Source: an uncultured Lachnospiraceae bacterium (GTDB taxonomy: Bacteria > Bacillota > Clostridia > Lachnospirales > Lachnospiraceae). Taken from it: a stretch of DNA of 38,783 nt. The notes beneath the pieces are model-generated. The model was not told the origin of the DNA, ran no database searches, and worked only from the letters and a program-made list of their open reading frames with translations. The stretch's first letter is position 1, and the number at the start of each line of letters is the position of its first letter. The translations under genes were made by a program, and so were the position numbers. The stretch lies in contig CAJUJP010000030.1 of NCBI GenBank assembly GCA_910586615.1, forward strand, positions 16,053-54,835, written 5' to 3'. This document shows positions 14,131 through 23,618 of this stretch, in pieces.

Positions 14131-14625
14131 ATGGGATTTTTTGGAAAGAATGAAGAAAGTGCAATGGCGGCAGCAGTAGAGGCAGCAAACGTGGAGGAGA
14201 AGGATCAGACGGTGGAAAAGGAGCATGAAGGGGATAAGGTTGTGGAGATGCCTAAGAGAAAACCCTTTGCATTGTGGGAGGTAGGAGGGCAGAGCTACAA
14301 GCTGAAGCTGAAAACGCCCGCCATTGTGGAGCTTGAAACCAAGTATAAAACTAACCTGATGAACATTATGGGAACCGGACAGGGCGGAATGCCTGCTCTT
14401 TCCGTGATGCTTGATGTAGCTCAAGCCGCAATGAAAGACTGGCATCATGGGATCACCAAAAGCGAAGTGCAGACCCTTTTTGAAAAGTATGTAAATGAAG
14501 GCGGATCTCAGTTGTCGTTCTATATGTCTGTGTATATGGAGATCTTTGCGGTAAGCGGTTTTTTTACCGTAAATATGAGCAATCAGATGCAGGAGGCAAT
14601 GACGGAAGCCAAGGAGACGCTGTAA
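14131..14625 (+). CDS. Tail assembly chaperone, short form (gpG-like)
   Basis: 164 residues when read to its own stop. After a charged N-terminus comes RKPFALWEVGGQSYKLKLKT, then PAIVELETKYKTNLMNIMG, typical of small tail chaperones between tube and tape measure. The slippery site T_TTT_TTT is in its frame near the end (codons Phe-Phe, 14560-14565), so part of the ribosomes should shift to make a longer gpGT-like product of about 349 residues. Confidence 0.82.
   Translation: MGFFGKNEESAMAAAVEAANVEEKDQTVEKEHEGDKVVEMPKRKPFALWEVGGQSYKLKLKTPAIVELETKYKTNLMNIMGTGQGGMPALSVMLDVAQAAMKDWHHGITKSEVQTLFEKYVNEGGSQLSFYMSVYMEIFAVSGFFTVNMSNQMQEAMTEAKETL
14559..14565 (+). promoter_or_regulatory. Programmed -1 frameshift site T_TTT_TTT
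   Basis: Seven Ts at 14559-14565 are aligned with the reading frame so that codons TTT TTT fill the P and A sites, the canonical X_XXY_YYZ pattern. A -1 shift enters the frame that stays open to 15179 and has no start codon of its own. The gene position is the classic location for this recoding in tailed phages. Confidence 0.85.
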
Positions 14626-15179
14626 GCGGGAGTGAAACAGTAACAGATCTGATATGGGGGCTATACCCGGTCTTTTTAGATGCGGGGTATAGTCCTCAAT
14701 TGTTTTGGGATCTGAGCATTGGAGAGGTCAATGATATCCTGGAAAGCTATGCCAGAAGGAAAGAGAGAAAGCAGAAGCAAAGGGAGGCAGAGTTAAAGGA
14801 TGAGATCATGATACTCTTCATTCAGGCTCTTCAGATGGGCAATGTGATGGGGCGGATATTGGATAAAGACATAGAAATCCGGACACCCGAAGAATATTAC
14901 CCGTATTTTTTTGCACCCGAAAACAAAACAGAAACATATTTCACCGAGCAGGAAGGGGACAAGACAAAGCTGAGCCGTGAGATGGAACTCCACAAGGCAA
15001 GAATGGATGATTTCATTTTCCGGCATAACATGGCCTTCCAGGAACGGCAGGTCAATGAGCGAGGTGAGAACAGTGGAGGGAATGACACTGGAAAGACTCC
15101 AAGTGATCATAGAGGCCCAGACAAAGGCATTTCACGAGGAGTTGCAAAAAGTACAGAAACAGACGCAGAAAACGACTGA
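14565..15179 (+). CDS. Frameshifted C-terminal part of the tail assembly chaperone (gpT-like)
   Basis: This frame is open from well before 14565. After the shift it reads YRKYEQSDAGGNDG, a flexible linker, then ETVTDLIWGLYPVFLDAGYS, QLFWDLSIGEVNDILESYARR and EYYPYFFAPENK. The only possible start in the unique part is TTG 14700, inside conserved sequence and without a ribosome binding site. The conserved motif starts upstream of it, so frameshifting is the likely means of expression. The last 125 bp overlap the tape measure gene. Confidence 0.8.
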   Translation, partial: YRKYEQSDAGGNDGSQGDAVSGSETVTDLIWGLYPVFLDAGYSPQLFWDLSIGEVNDILESYARRKERKQKQREAELKDEIMILFIQALQMGNVMGRILDKDIEIRTPEEYYPYFFAPENKTETYFTEQEGDKTKLSREMELHKARMDDFIFRHNMAFQERQVNERGENSGGNDTGKTPSDHRGPDKGISRGVAKSTETDAEND

Positions 15180-18100
15180 TATTGTACAAAAACAAACTGA
15201 AAAGATAAAAAGTGCATTCGGGAAGATTGGCAAGGCGGTTGGTATCGCACTGTCCGTAATCGCGATTATCAGCTTCGGAAAGAGTTGCATTGAGTTGGGA
15301 AGTGCGCTGGAAGAGGTGCAGAACGTGGTGGATGTCACCTTCGGAGCGATGTCGGCAACCATAAACCATTTTGCAAGAGATGCCCTGGAAGAGTTCGGGT
15401 TATCTGAAACAAGCGCGAAAAAGTATACCTCTACTTTGGGGGCAATGCTGAAAAGTATGGGGTTTACAACAGATGCGGCGGCGGAGATGTCTATGGAAAT
15501 GACCGGGCTCTCGGCGGATATGGCTTCTTTCTATAATCTTGATACGGATGTGGCGTTTGAAAAGATCCGATCAGGGATAAGTGGAGAAACGGAGCCTCTG
15601 AAGCAGTTGGGCATCAATCTGTCTGTGGTCAATTTGGAGGCATATGCACTTAGTCAGGGCATGACGAAAGCATATAGTTCCATGTCTCAGCAGGAGCAGG
15701 CGCTTCTCAGGTACAACTATCTCCTGTCCGTGACGGCGGATGCACAAGGAGACTTTGCACGAACTTCTGACGGATGGGCCAATCAGGTGAGGGTACTTAC
15801 GGAGAGGTTCAATGCGCTGAAAGCGGCAATCGGGCGAGGACTTATAGCGGTTTTGACGCCGGTGATCAGGGTTCTCAACAACCTTCTGGCCAAGATTTTG
15901 ACGGTAACGGATGCCTTCAGCAATATGATTGCAAAAATTACCGGAAAAAATAAGAAGACCGCTACGACAGTGAAGGATATTGGAGGAGCTGCCGACGGGG
16001 CGGCGGATTCCATAGGTGCAGTAGGAAGTGCAACGGATAAGGCCGGAAAAGCGGCAAATAAAGCCAAGAAAGAATATGGCGGCCTTCTTTCCATGGATGA
16101 GATTCATTCATTAACAAAGCCAAGTGACGGCGGGGCAGGAGAAGCGGAAGGCGCAGGAGGCGGTGGCGGAGCAGGCGGCCTGGATGAAAGCATTGTGGAT
16201 GCCGCCAATGAGACAGAAGACACTTTAAATCCAGCATTGGAAAAGTTACTCAACAGGCTGAAAGAACTGAAAGACCTTTTTGTGGACGGTTTCAAGGCGG
16301 GGTTGGGTGATGTTACTCTTGAGCCGCTAAAGGAGGCAATTAAAGGAATCCAGAAGAGCCTGACTGAGATATTTACGGATTCTAACGTGTTGCAGGCAGC
16401 AAACCATTTCCTCGATACGTTTGCATATGCATTAGGGCAGTGTGCCGGTGCGGTGACAAGCATAGGAATTACACTGGCAACCAATTTGCTGGGCGGGCTG
16501 AATAAATATCTGGATCAGAACAAGGACTGGATCAAACAGCATCTGGTGACTATGTTTGATGTGGGTTCGGAAATTGTAGCGATTTTTGGAGATGCCGCAC
16601 AGGCAATAGCCAATATTTTTTCTGTATTCGGAGGGGAAAATGGGCAGCAGGCAACCGCTTACATCATAGGGATCGTAGCCAATGCGGTAATGGGAGTGCA
16701 TGAACTGGCCATGAAGTTGGGCAGGGATGTTCTGGATCTGCTGACAAGGCCATTCGTAGATAACCAAGGGAAATTCAAAGAGGCAATTGATGGCACTCTG
16801 GGAGTGGTATCTGACGTTCTGGGAGAGATCAAAAGAGTAGTTGATGATACCGTCAAGAAAGCCAACGAGGTGTATGATCAGCATGTTGCTCCTATGTTTG
16901 ATACTCTGGCAGAGGGATTCAGTTATATAACAGCGGTTCTGCTGGATGCGTATAATGCCTATATCCTGCCGGTGGTGGACGGTCTTGCAAAGAAAATAGG
17001 ACCGTTAGTAGATCAGCACATACAGCCTGCAATAGATAAGGTATTGGAGCTTATCGGGAAGTGCGCGGATGCGGTGACTGAGATATGGCAGCAAACACTT
17101 CAGCCCTTTCTTGAGTGGTTCATCATGAACATAGCACCGTACATAGCAGAGGCTCTGGACGTAGTTGGGAATGCATTTTTTACGGTAGTACAAGTTGTTG
17201 CTGATGCAATCGGAAACGTAATTGACGCGTTGGGCGGGCTGTTAGATTTTATAGTCGGTGTGTTTACTGGTGATTGGAATCGGGCATGGGAAGGAATAAA
17301 AGTTTTCTTTGCGGAAATCTGGGAGGCTATAAAAGGGCTTGTATGGCTTATATGGGAAGCTATCAAGGTAATTATTTCAGCAGCAATTGACGCAGTTGCA
17401 GCGGTGATCAACGCAGTGCTATGTTCCATCAAATCAGTGTTTGAAACAATATGGAATGACATTAAAACGCTGATCAGTACCGTGTGGAATGTCATTAAGA
17501 CTACGATCAGCACAATAATAAACATCATAAGCACCATTATCAGCACAGTGTTGAATGCGATAAAAACAACGTTCAACACAATTTTAAATGCCATAAAGAC
17601 TACAGTAACCACAATCTTCAACGCAATCAAAAGCACGATCAGCACCATTATGAGTGTGATCAGTACCATGATCAGTACAGTGCTGGGTACGATAAAGACT
17701 ACATTCAGTACAATATGGAATTCCATTAAAACAACAGTTACCACAGTAATTAATGGAATCAAGAGTACGATCACCACTGTAATGAGCACAATACAGACCG
17801 GAATCAGCAATACACTGAACACGATAAAAACAGCATGGAGCAGTGTATGGAATAGTATGAAAACCACAGTCGTGGATATATTTAACGGTATTTGGAGTGC
17901 GATTAAAGGAGTGATTAATTCCATTATAGGCGGAATAGAGAAGATGGCTAATGGCGTGATCAATGGCATAAACGGGATGATTAATGCACTCAATAAACTG
18001 AGCTTCGATGTGCCGGACTGGGTGCCGGAGATTGGCGGGAAAACCTTCGGATTCAACATAGAAACCATAGGGAGTATATCCATACCAAGACTTGCCAGAG

Positions 18101-18372
18101 GTGGCGTAATAGATAAGGCAACCATCGCCATGGTAGGTGAGGCGGGACGGGAGGCAGTGGTGCCTCTGGAAAACAATACAGGCTGGATGGATAAAATAGC
18201 CGCGAAGATTGGAGAAATCGTTTCTGTGAACTTAATGGCTATCGTTGAGGATATGGGCAGCGGAAATGAGTGGCAGACAATTCACACTACAGTGAAGCTT
18301 GATACAAAAACACTTGTAGAGCAGGAGGATAAATTCAGGAGAAGAAAGGGCTATAAAATGGCTGAGGCATAA
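15055..18372 (+). CDS. Tape measure protein
   Basis: About 1105 residues from ATG 15055 (AGGTC upstream); ATG 15082, just after GGAGGG, is also possible. The N-terminal coiled coil (ERLQVIIEAQTKAFHEELQK) is followed by a transmembrane-like helix (AVGIALSVIAIISFG) and the conserved QEQALLRYNYLLSVTADAQG region. A Gly-rich hinge lies at about 375-395. Hydrophobic helices fill the middle, then thirteen 11-residue repeats (17446-17874), and a C-terminal ARGGVIDKATIAMVGEAGREAVVPLE, the motif that ends many tape measures. It sets tail length and enters the cell during injection. No peptidase or lysozyme motif is visible. Confidence 0.92.
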   Translation: MSEVRTVEGMTLERLQVIIEAQTKAFHEELQKVQKQTQKTTDIVQKQTEKIKSAFGKIGKAVGIALSVIAIISFGKSCIELGSALEEVQNVVDVTFGAMSATINHFARDALEEFGLSETSAKKYTSTLGAMLKSMGFTTDAAAEMSMEMTGLSADMASFYNLDTDVAFEKIRSGISGETEPLKQLGINLSVVNLEAYALSQGMTKAYSSMSQQEQALLRYNYLLSVTADAQGDFARTSDGWANQVRVLTERFNALKAAIGRGLIAVLTPVIRVLNNLLAKILTVTDAFSNMIAKITGKNKKTATTVKDIGGAADGAADSIGAVGSATDKAGKAANKAKKEYGGLLSMDEIHSLTKPSDGGAGEAEGAGGGGGAGGLDESIVDAANETEDTLNPALEKLLNRLKELKDLFVDGFKAGLGDVTLEPLKEAIKGIQKSLTEIFTDSNVLQAANHFLDTFAYALGQCAGAVTSIGITLATNLLGGLNKYLDQNKDWIKQHLVTMFDVGSEIVAIFGDAAQAIANIFSVFGGENGQQATAYIIGIVANAVMGVHELAMKLGRDVLDLLTRPFVDNQGKFKEAIDGTLGVVSDVLGEIKRVVDDTVKKANEVYDQHVAPMFDTLAEGFSYITAVLLDAYNAYILPVVDGLAKKIGPLVDQHIQPAIDKVLELIGKCADAVTEIWQQTLQPFLEWFIMNIAPYIAEALDVVGNAFFTVVQVVADAIGNVIDALGGLLDFIVGVFTGDWNRAWEGIKVFFAEIWEAIKGLVWLIWEAIKVIISAAIDAVAAVINAVLCSIKSVFETIWNDIKTLISTVWNVIKTTISTIINIISTIISTVLNAIKTTFNTILNAIKTTVTTIFNAIKSTISTIMSVISTMISTVLGTIKTTFSTIWNSIKTTVTTVINGIKSTITTVMSTIQTGISNTLNTIKTAWSSVWNSMKTTVVDIFNGIWSAIKGVINSIIGGIEKMANGVINGINGMINALNKLSFDVPDWVPEIGGKTFGFNIETIGSISIPRLARGGVIDKATIAMVGEAGREAVVPLENNTGWMDKIAAKIGEIVSVNLMAIVEDMGSGNEWQTIHTTVKLDTKTLVEQEDKFRRRKGYKMAEA
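17446..17874 (+). repeat. Thirteen 33-bp (11-residue) tape-measure repeats
   Basis: In-frame units of the form T-[IV]-x-N-x-I-K-T-T-x-[ST], for example TVLNAIKTTFN and TILNAIKTTVT. The units are diverged at DNA level, so the array looks old and not recently expanded. Gain or loss of units would change tail length. Confidence 0.8.
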
Positions 18373-18384
18373 AGGAGGGAAGCT

Positions 18385-18756
18385 ATGGCGGCAAAATTTA
18401 ATAATATTTTGAGTGTCGGCGGAGTAACCCTCCCCGATCCTTCAAAGATGCACATAGAGGATTATGATATTTCGGAGAGTGAAAGGAATGCCAATGGCAA
18501 AATGATTTCTCAGCTTATCCGGGAGGATGTCCACAAGATAATATGTGAGTGGGCAGTATTGAGACCAGGTGAATATATGATTATAAGAAGAGCAATTAAA
18601 AAGAAGTTTGGACTGAGAGTGAATTTTTTTATTCCCGAACAGGATGCAAGCGGAACGCTTGATATGTATGCCGGTGATAGAAAAACGCCAATTTATACTT
18701 ACGAGAACGGCTTGCCGGTATACAAAGGTTTTGCCATGAATTTTATTGAAATGTAG
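18385..18756 (+). CDS. Small tail protein (DUF6711-like)
   Basis: 123 residues after AAAGGAGGG. Contains FNNILSVGGVTLPDPSKMHIE, DYDISESERNANGKMI and LRVNFFIPEQDAS, features of a family found between tape measure and tail hub in Clostridial phages. It may play the part of a distal tail subunit, but this is inferred from position. Confidence 0.7.
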   Translation: MAAKFNNILSVGGVTLPDPSKMHIEDYDISESERNANGKMISQLIREDVHKIICEWAVLRPGEYMIIRRAIKKKFGLRVNFFIPEQDASGTLDMYAGDRKTPIYTYENGLPVYKGFAMNFIEM

Positions 18757-18764
18757 GTGATGCG

Positions 18765-21005
18765 ATGCAATATGTGAGCACTGAGTATAGAAAGGCAATA
18801 AAGCAGCCGAACCGGAATAAATCATATATGAGGATCAGCCTGGGCCTGATTAATCATATGGCGCAAAATAGTGCACAAGTGCAAGGCGAGGAATTTACAT
18901 ATTTTTCCGATCTTGTGAAACCGATAAGTGCTGAGAAAGTAGATAAGGTGTATGCAACATTTGAGAGAAGTTTTTCCAAGGTAGACCAAAGCATGTATTT
19001 TCTGCCGAGATACGGTGCTGGAAACACGTATTATAACGCGGGTATTGTTACAAGTGGGCTTTGCAGTCAGGGGAATGCACCGGTGGTAATAATCCGGTTT
19101 AACACAGAGGATCCGCTGGACATTAAAGGTTTGACGCTGGAATTCGGGGATGCCTATCCGGTGAGGTTTTCGGTAGAAACAGATGAAGGAATCAACGAAT
19201 ACGAGAATGCGGGAAATACATTTCAGACAGAAGATACCTTTAATAACACAACGTTCATGAAAATAACTGCAGTTGAGATGGTGAATGGAGTGGGCAGACT
19301 GAGGATCCACAATATAATATTCGGCATCGGGCTCACGTTTGATGATAAGAAAATTGTGAGTGCAGAAATGAAGAGTTGCATTTCTCCAATTTCCGAAAGC
19401 CTGCCAAGCATCGATTTTAATGTCACAATAGAAAATATGGATCGTTATTATAATGTGGATAATGAGGACAGTGCCATCAACTATATGGAAACCGGCCAGA
19501 AGATGGAAGTTGATTTCGGATATACTTTAAATGACGGGTACGTAGAATGGGTGAAGGGCGGCACGCTCTTCTTGCGGGAATGGAGCTCTGATGACAAACG
19601 GGCAAAGTTTGGCGCTGTGGATATATTTGAGTACATGCAGGATGAGTATAAAAAGGGAGAATACAAGCCTGAAGGAATCACATTGTATGATCTGGCCGTG
19701 GATGTGCTTGATGATGCGGGAATCCAGCCGGAACAATACTGGGTGGATCCATACTTGAAAAAGGTGACAGTTTTCAATCCGCTGCCTATGGTGAAGCATA
19801 AGGAATGTCTTCAGCTTATTGCGAATGCAGGAAGATGCGTGGTAATGCAAAACAGAGATGGAATCATCATGCTGAAAGCATCGTTTGAGCCTGAGAAAGA
19901 GGTGACAGCAAATCAGATAGCGGAATATGGAAATGTAGAATGTCTTTTGCAGAATCAGCCGTATGCAGAGTATGCGGCATATGAAAAAGAGTATGCAAGA
20001 GTTGACATGCAGCAGTATTTCATGCCGAGAGACCGGAATTATATTAAGGTAGGCTATGTGAGCAGATCCATAAGTAATAAAGACGGGTATTTTGATGAAA
20101 ATCCGGTAATTACAATTTCTATGGAAAGTGCATATACGTTTCATAACTTAACACTTCTTTTCGAAAGTATACAGCCGGTGGAGTTCCTGATCACAACGTA
20201 TAACAACGGTGAGAAGAGGAAGAGCTTCAGGAGCAAAGGAATAGCAGAAAAGACGGTGGTATATTATGACTTCATAGACACGGACAAAATAGAAATAGAA
20301 TTTACCAGGGCAAAACCGTATAACAGACTGCATTTAAAGCAGATTGTTTTTGGGAATGAGACAGATTACGAAATAACATATGATGATCTGATGTCAACGC
20401 CATATGGAACAAAGCTGGAAAAGGTGAAAGAACTAAGAGTAGTGCGGACGATTTACACCAGAGGTACAGAATTGAAGGATCTGACAAGCAGTGAAATCAT
20501 GTTAGAACCTGGGCAGCAGGAAGAACTTGAGATAGAGTTTGGAAACGCTGTGCATGATCTGAGAGCAGTGTGTCTGATCGATGACGTAGAGCAGGACTTT
20601 GGAGTAATAATTTCTGAAAGAAAAACTTATTGGTGCAGAGTGAAAATCACGAAGCCGCCGAGCATTGAAACCGGGGCAGTACTGATCATCCGGGGATACG
20701 AGTACAATATCAGCATGGCAATGGAGACTACAAAGCTGAATAATGCAGGAAGTATACAAACATGGAATAATCCGCTTATTAGCTCTCAGGATGATGCCAG
20801 GAGAATGGTAAAGTGGGTTGGTGAGTATTATAAGGGTGCAAATCAGTACGAACTGAAATACAGAGGGGATCCGATTCTCGATTATAATGATCTCACTTAT
20901 TTGGAAAGCAGATATGTGAATGATCTTCTGGTAAGGCTGGAAGAGGTGGGGTTAAGTTATACCGGGGCCTTGAGTGGCACTCTTGTTGCAAGGAGGAAGA
21001 TATAA
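18765..21005 (+). CDS. Tail hub/baseplate protein
   Basis: 746 residues. It opens with YVSTEYRKAIKQPNRNKSYM and contains ISESLPSIDFNVTIENMDRYYNVD and MQDEYKKGEYKPEGITLYDLA, which place it with the large siphophage tail hub (Tal/gp44-like) proteins. Two similar halves of a beta-sandwich type occur around YFLPRYGAGNTYYNAG and QYFMPRDRNYIKVGYVS, suggesting an internal duplication. The C-terminus (NDLLVRLEEVGLSYTGALSG) is hub-like. No peptidase motif is apparent. Confidence 0.78.
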   Translation: MQYVSTEYRKAIKQPNRNKSYMRISLGLINHMAQNSAQVQGEEFTYFSDLVKPISAEKVDKVYATFERSFSKVDQSMYFLPRYGAGNTYYNAGIVTSGLCSQGNAPVVIIRFNTEDPLDIKGLTLEFGDAYPVRFSVETDEGINEYENAGNTFQTEDTFNNTTFMKITAVEMVNGVGRLRIHNIIFGIGLTFDDKKIVSAEMKSCISPISESLPSIDFNVTIENMDRYYNVDNEDSAINYMETGQKMEVDFGYTLNDGYVEWVKGGTLFLREWSSDDKRAKFGAVDIFEYMQDEYKKGEYKPEGITLYDLAVDVLDDAGIQPEQYWVDPYLKKVTVFNPLPMVKHKECLQLIANAGRCVVMQNRDGIIMLKASFEPEKEVTANQIAEYGNVECLLQNQPYAEYAAYEKEYARVDMQQYFMPRDRNYIKVGYVSRSISNKDGYFDENPVITISMESAYTFHNLTLLFESIQPVEFLITTYNNGEKRKSFRSKGIAEKTVVYYDFIDTDKIEIEFTRAKPYNRLHLKQIVFGNETDYEITYDDLMSTPYGTKLEKVKELRVVRTIYTRGTELKDLTSSEIMLEPGQQEELEIEFGNAVHDLRAVCLIDDVEQDFGVIISERKTYWCRVKITKPPSIETGAVLIIRGYEYNISMAMETTKLNNAGSIQTWNNPLISSQDDARRMVKWVGEYYKGANQYELKYRGDPILDYNDLTYLESRYVNDLLVRLEEVGLSYTGALSGTLVARRKI

Positions 21006-21007
21006 TA

Positions 21008-21436
21008 ATGGGATGGAGGACACCAAAAACGGATTGGAATGTCCGGATGGATGAACAGGGACGGTATGCAGGAGATTACTTCGGCATAGATGATTATAAT
21101 AGAATAAAAAACAATATACAGTTTATTCATAATCTGTCCGTGAAAATGTATGAGGATTTTGAAATTACGGATATGGGAACTGATAAGGGCTATGCTGATT
21201 ATCCATATGCCGATGAAATCAACATAATAGAAAACAACCTTGAAACGATGGCAGAAAATACGTTCCGCAAGAATTATGGAATGAAGCAGATCTATGCTGA
21301 TAATGGAAAATTTATAGGCCATGAAGAATTAAACAGGATAGAAAGCGTTTTACTGGATATGTATAACAGGCTGATGGGCCAGTATAATGGCAGAAGGATG
21401 CTTACATTTATGTTCGGAAGCAGGGAGGCGGTATAA
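21008..21436 (+). CDS. Phage baseplate-associated protein, unknown
   Basis: 142 residues starting 2 bp after the hub gene. The first part (GWRTPKTDWNVRMDEQGRYAG, cut at 20 by convention) is followed by FGIDDYNRIKNNIQFIHNLS and a second related helix (EINIIENNLETMAENTF). The same YNRIKNNI/LNRIE-type helix repeats three times. Position between hub and fibre suggests a baseplate or fibre-attachment role; no function is known to me. Confidence 0.65.
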   Translation: MGWRTPKTDWNVRMDEQGRYAGDYFGIDDYNRIKNNIQFIHNLSVKMYEDFEITDMGTDKGYADYPYADEINIIENNLETMAENTFRKNYGMKQIYADNGKFIGHEELNRIESVLLDMYNRLMGQYNGRRMLTFMFGSREAV

Positions 21437-22972
21437 ATGGCATTTGAATTATTAAGGACGGATTATGTAGATGCAGTATTTGAAGGGCTGCGCCGGTATA
21501 TGCTTGGTGACAACGGGGACGGAACGGTGTCATTTATCGATGTCACAAACTATACTGTGCGGGAAGGGGCATTCTTTGGTGCAAAGGATGCAAATACGAT
21601 AAATACTGCGGTTAATGCAATTCTGGCGGCCCTGAACAATGGTACAAATTTATATGACGTGTTCACCATCTTTTTTGAGACACAAAAGACATTGTTCGAG
21701 GAAGAAAGTGACGCTAAGCAGGAAGGGTTTGAACAGTATATCACTGAGTTGCGGACATACATGGACGGTAAATGGGATGAGTTGAAAGATGAGTATACCG
21801 GGGATATTCAGTACTTCAAGGATGTACAGGAAAATGCCTTCAACGTGTGGTTTCAGATGGTAAGAGACCAGCTCACAAATGATGTTGCGGGACATCTGCA
21901 GACCCAGATTGGTAATCTGACTGAACTTCAGACAGATAACAATAGTAATCTTGTTGATGCAGTTAATGAGGTGAGGGGATCTGCAGTGGAGAACACTGCT
22001 GACATATCTAAGGCAGTCAAGGAATTAAATACGGTAAAGACAAATGCAGCAGCTAATTCTTCAGCAATTGGAAAATTAAGCGATCTTCGAACATCTGCCA
22101 AGGGAAATCTGGTTGCTGCAGTAAATGAGGTCAAGGATTCATCGGGAGTGACAGGTGTCAAAGGTAATAAAGAGGGTACATATAGAAAAGGGAATGTAAA
22201 TCTAACACCTGCCAATATCGGAGCATTGCCGGATGCTACCGTTCCGGTTAACAAAGGCGGTACAGGGCAGACGACGGCCGCCAACGCAGCAAATTTCTTC
22301 ATAAACAGTCTATCTGTCGGGTCAGATGCTCCAAAAGACAATGACTACTTTATTTCGCAGTATGTAAATGGCGGGACTGCGACAACTACATTCCACAGGA
22401 GGCCGATGTCAAGGCTGTGGCAGTATGTATTAAGTAATATTCGTAATACGGAGTTAACGGCAACATATGACAGTGATAACGATAAGATCGTTGATAAATA
22501 TCTTATGGCTAACAAAGGAATAATCCTTTGTGAAAAGGGGGAATTTACAAACGATACAATTAAATTACCACTTGGATTAAATCATACATATCTTTTGATT
22601 ACAAGAGAAATAACCGTAAGTACATATAAAGTATACGGGTACAGAGCCAGAATGTATGCGACACCTGCAATAAATTATAACGAGATAAATATAAATGGTG
22701 GAATGAATGAAGAAACTGCAATGCCTGCAGTCCCTTCAGCAGCAAATTTGTGCGCAAGTGCAAATGCGGGGGTGACACTTGGAACCTTCAATAAAAAGGC
22801 TCTGAATGATCTTGGTGGAGATCCGGCCTATGGAATCACTCTAAAAGCAACAAGCACCTATAGGGTATTATATGAATTGTATAGCATTGAAGGTGGTACG
22901 TATGCTTATGTACCGCTGTGGCATAGTTCTGGTTCGGGCAATTTTTATATTAACAGGATAAGGTATAACTAG
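21437..22972 (+). CDS. Tail fibre / receptor-binding protein
   Basis: 511 residues, start directly after the preceding stop. The N-terminal domain (about 1-90) is a baseplate anchor, followed by a helical coiled stalk with two related NLVDAVNEVRGS / NLVAAVNEVKDS repeats. Then comes the tail-fibre motif NVNLTPANIGALPDATVPV plus NKGGTGQTTAANAANFF, and a beta-rich C-terminal tip (about 300-511) that should bind the receptor. The tip is less GC-rich by eye, as is common for exchanged fibre tips. No reverse transcriptase gene is present to suggest a diversity-generating system. Confidence 0.85.
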   Translation: MAFELLRTDYVDAVFEGLRRYMLGDNGDGTVSFIDVTNYTVREGAFFGAKDANTINTAVNAILAALNNGTNLYDVFTIFFETQKTLFEEESDAKQEGFEQYITELRTYMDGKWDELKDEYTGDIQYFKDVQENAFNVWFQMVRDQLTNDVAGHLQTQIGNLTELQTDNNSNLVDAVNEVRGSAVENTADISKAVKELNTVKTNAAANSSAIGKLSDLRTSAKGNLVAAVNEVKDSSGVTGVKGNKEGTYRKGNVNLTPANIGALPDATVPVNKGGTGQTTAANAANFFINSLSVGSDAPKDNDYFISQYVNGGTATTTFHRRPMSRLWQYVLSNIRNTELTATYDSDNDKIVDKYLMANKGIILCEKGEFTNDTIKLPLGLNHTYLLITREITVSTYKVYGYRARMYATPAINYNEININGGMNEETAMPAVPSAANLCASANAGVTLGTFNKKALNDLGGDPAYGITLKATSTYRVLYELYSIEGGTYAYVPLWHSSGSGNFYINRIRYN

Positions 22973-22996
22973 AGCAGACGACAGGAGAGATGGTAA

Positions 22997-23380
22997 ATGG
23001 ACATTAAATTTAATGATTCCGGCAAAGCATATAAAATAACATCATACAGAATAACAAACCAAAATCTGGCAATCGTAAAAGGCGACAATCTGCCACAGGG
23101 GAATAATAGTGGCTTCCAGCTTTTACAGGATGGGCGTATCATAGTAGATTGTTCTGATTACACAGTTAAGTATAATGTTTTAACTGAGATTGAAAACGTC
23201 TTAATGTATTCAAAGAGTGAAGATTATATTGAAACTGAAGATAATCCAGCGCATCGGTATTGCAACACCCCAAAACCGGAAGATTTCAATGAGGATGTTG
23301 ATCCACTCACAAATGAGGAACTGACCGAGTGTGTGGCGGATTTAATGTATGAATCAAGCCTTAGGCAACTTGGGTTATAG
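22997..23380 (+). CDS. Fibre-associated phage protein, unknown
   Basis: 127 residues with ACAGGAGAG upstream. Beta-rich first half (YKITSYRITNQNLAIVKGD, FQLLQDGRIIVDCSDYTVKY) and acidic helical second half (LTNEELTECVADLMYESSL). It sits between the fibre gene and the XkdX-like gene, and is probably a fibre accessory or tip protein. No named family. Confidence 0.65.
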   Translation: MDIKFNDSGKAYKITSYRITNQNLAIVKGDNLPQGNNSGFQLLQDGRIIVDCSDYTVKYNVLTEIENVLMYSKSEDYIETEDNPAHRYCNTPKPEDFNEDVDPLTNEELTECVADLMYESSLRQLGL

Positions 23381-23396
23381 GAAGGGGTGAAGAAGA

Positions 23397-23549
23397 ATGC
23401 CGTATAAAATCATGAAAAATTTGATTCGAAATGAATCAAAAAGCAAGGAAGAACTGTTGAATATGGCGGACGTGTATTATGCCGCTGGCCGGTTGGCAGA
23501 GGAACAATATATGGAACTGGTAGCAGAACTTCAAAAAACAGACAATTAA
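23397..23549 (+). CDS. XkdX-like small tail protein (50 aa)
   Basis: Starts at ATG 23397 with GAAGGGGTGAAG upstream. MPYKIMKNLIRNESKSKEEL then MADVYYAAGRLAEEQYMELV, which has the Y-x-x-G-R-L-x-E-E-x-Y pattern of XkdX-type proteins. These short proteins follow tail fibre genes in PBSX-like and many Clostridial phages. Function unknown. The gene is closed by a strong terminator. Confidence 0.7.
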   Translation: MPYKIMKNLIRNESKSKEELLNMADVYYAAGRLAEEQYMELVAELQKTDN

Positions 23550-23558
23550 ATAAAACGA

Positions 23559-23593
23559 ACAAAAGCCGTTGCGGAAAGTGCAGCGGCTTTTGT
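23559..23593. terminator. Terminator between tail and lysis genes
   Basis: ACAAAAGCCGTTGC (23559-23572) pairs with GCAGCGGCTTTTGT (23580-23593) with one G:U pair and a 7-nt loop. The A- and T-rich stem ends suit termination on both strands. It ends the tail operon, although the lysis genes have no obvious promoter of their own. Confidence 0.8.
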
Positions 23594-23618
23594 GCTATAG
23601 GAAAGGAAAGAAGAAACT

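Noticed and set aside
21437..22972. Diversity-generating system acting on the fibre tip
   Set aside because: No reverse transcriptase gene or template repeat is present in the window.
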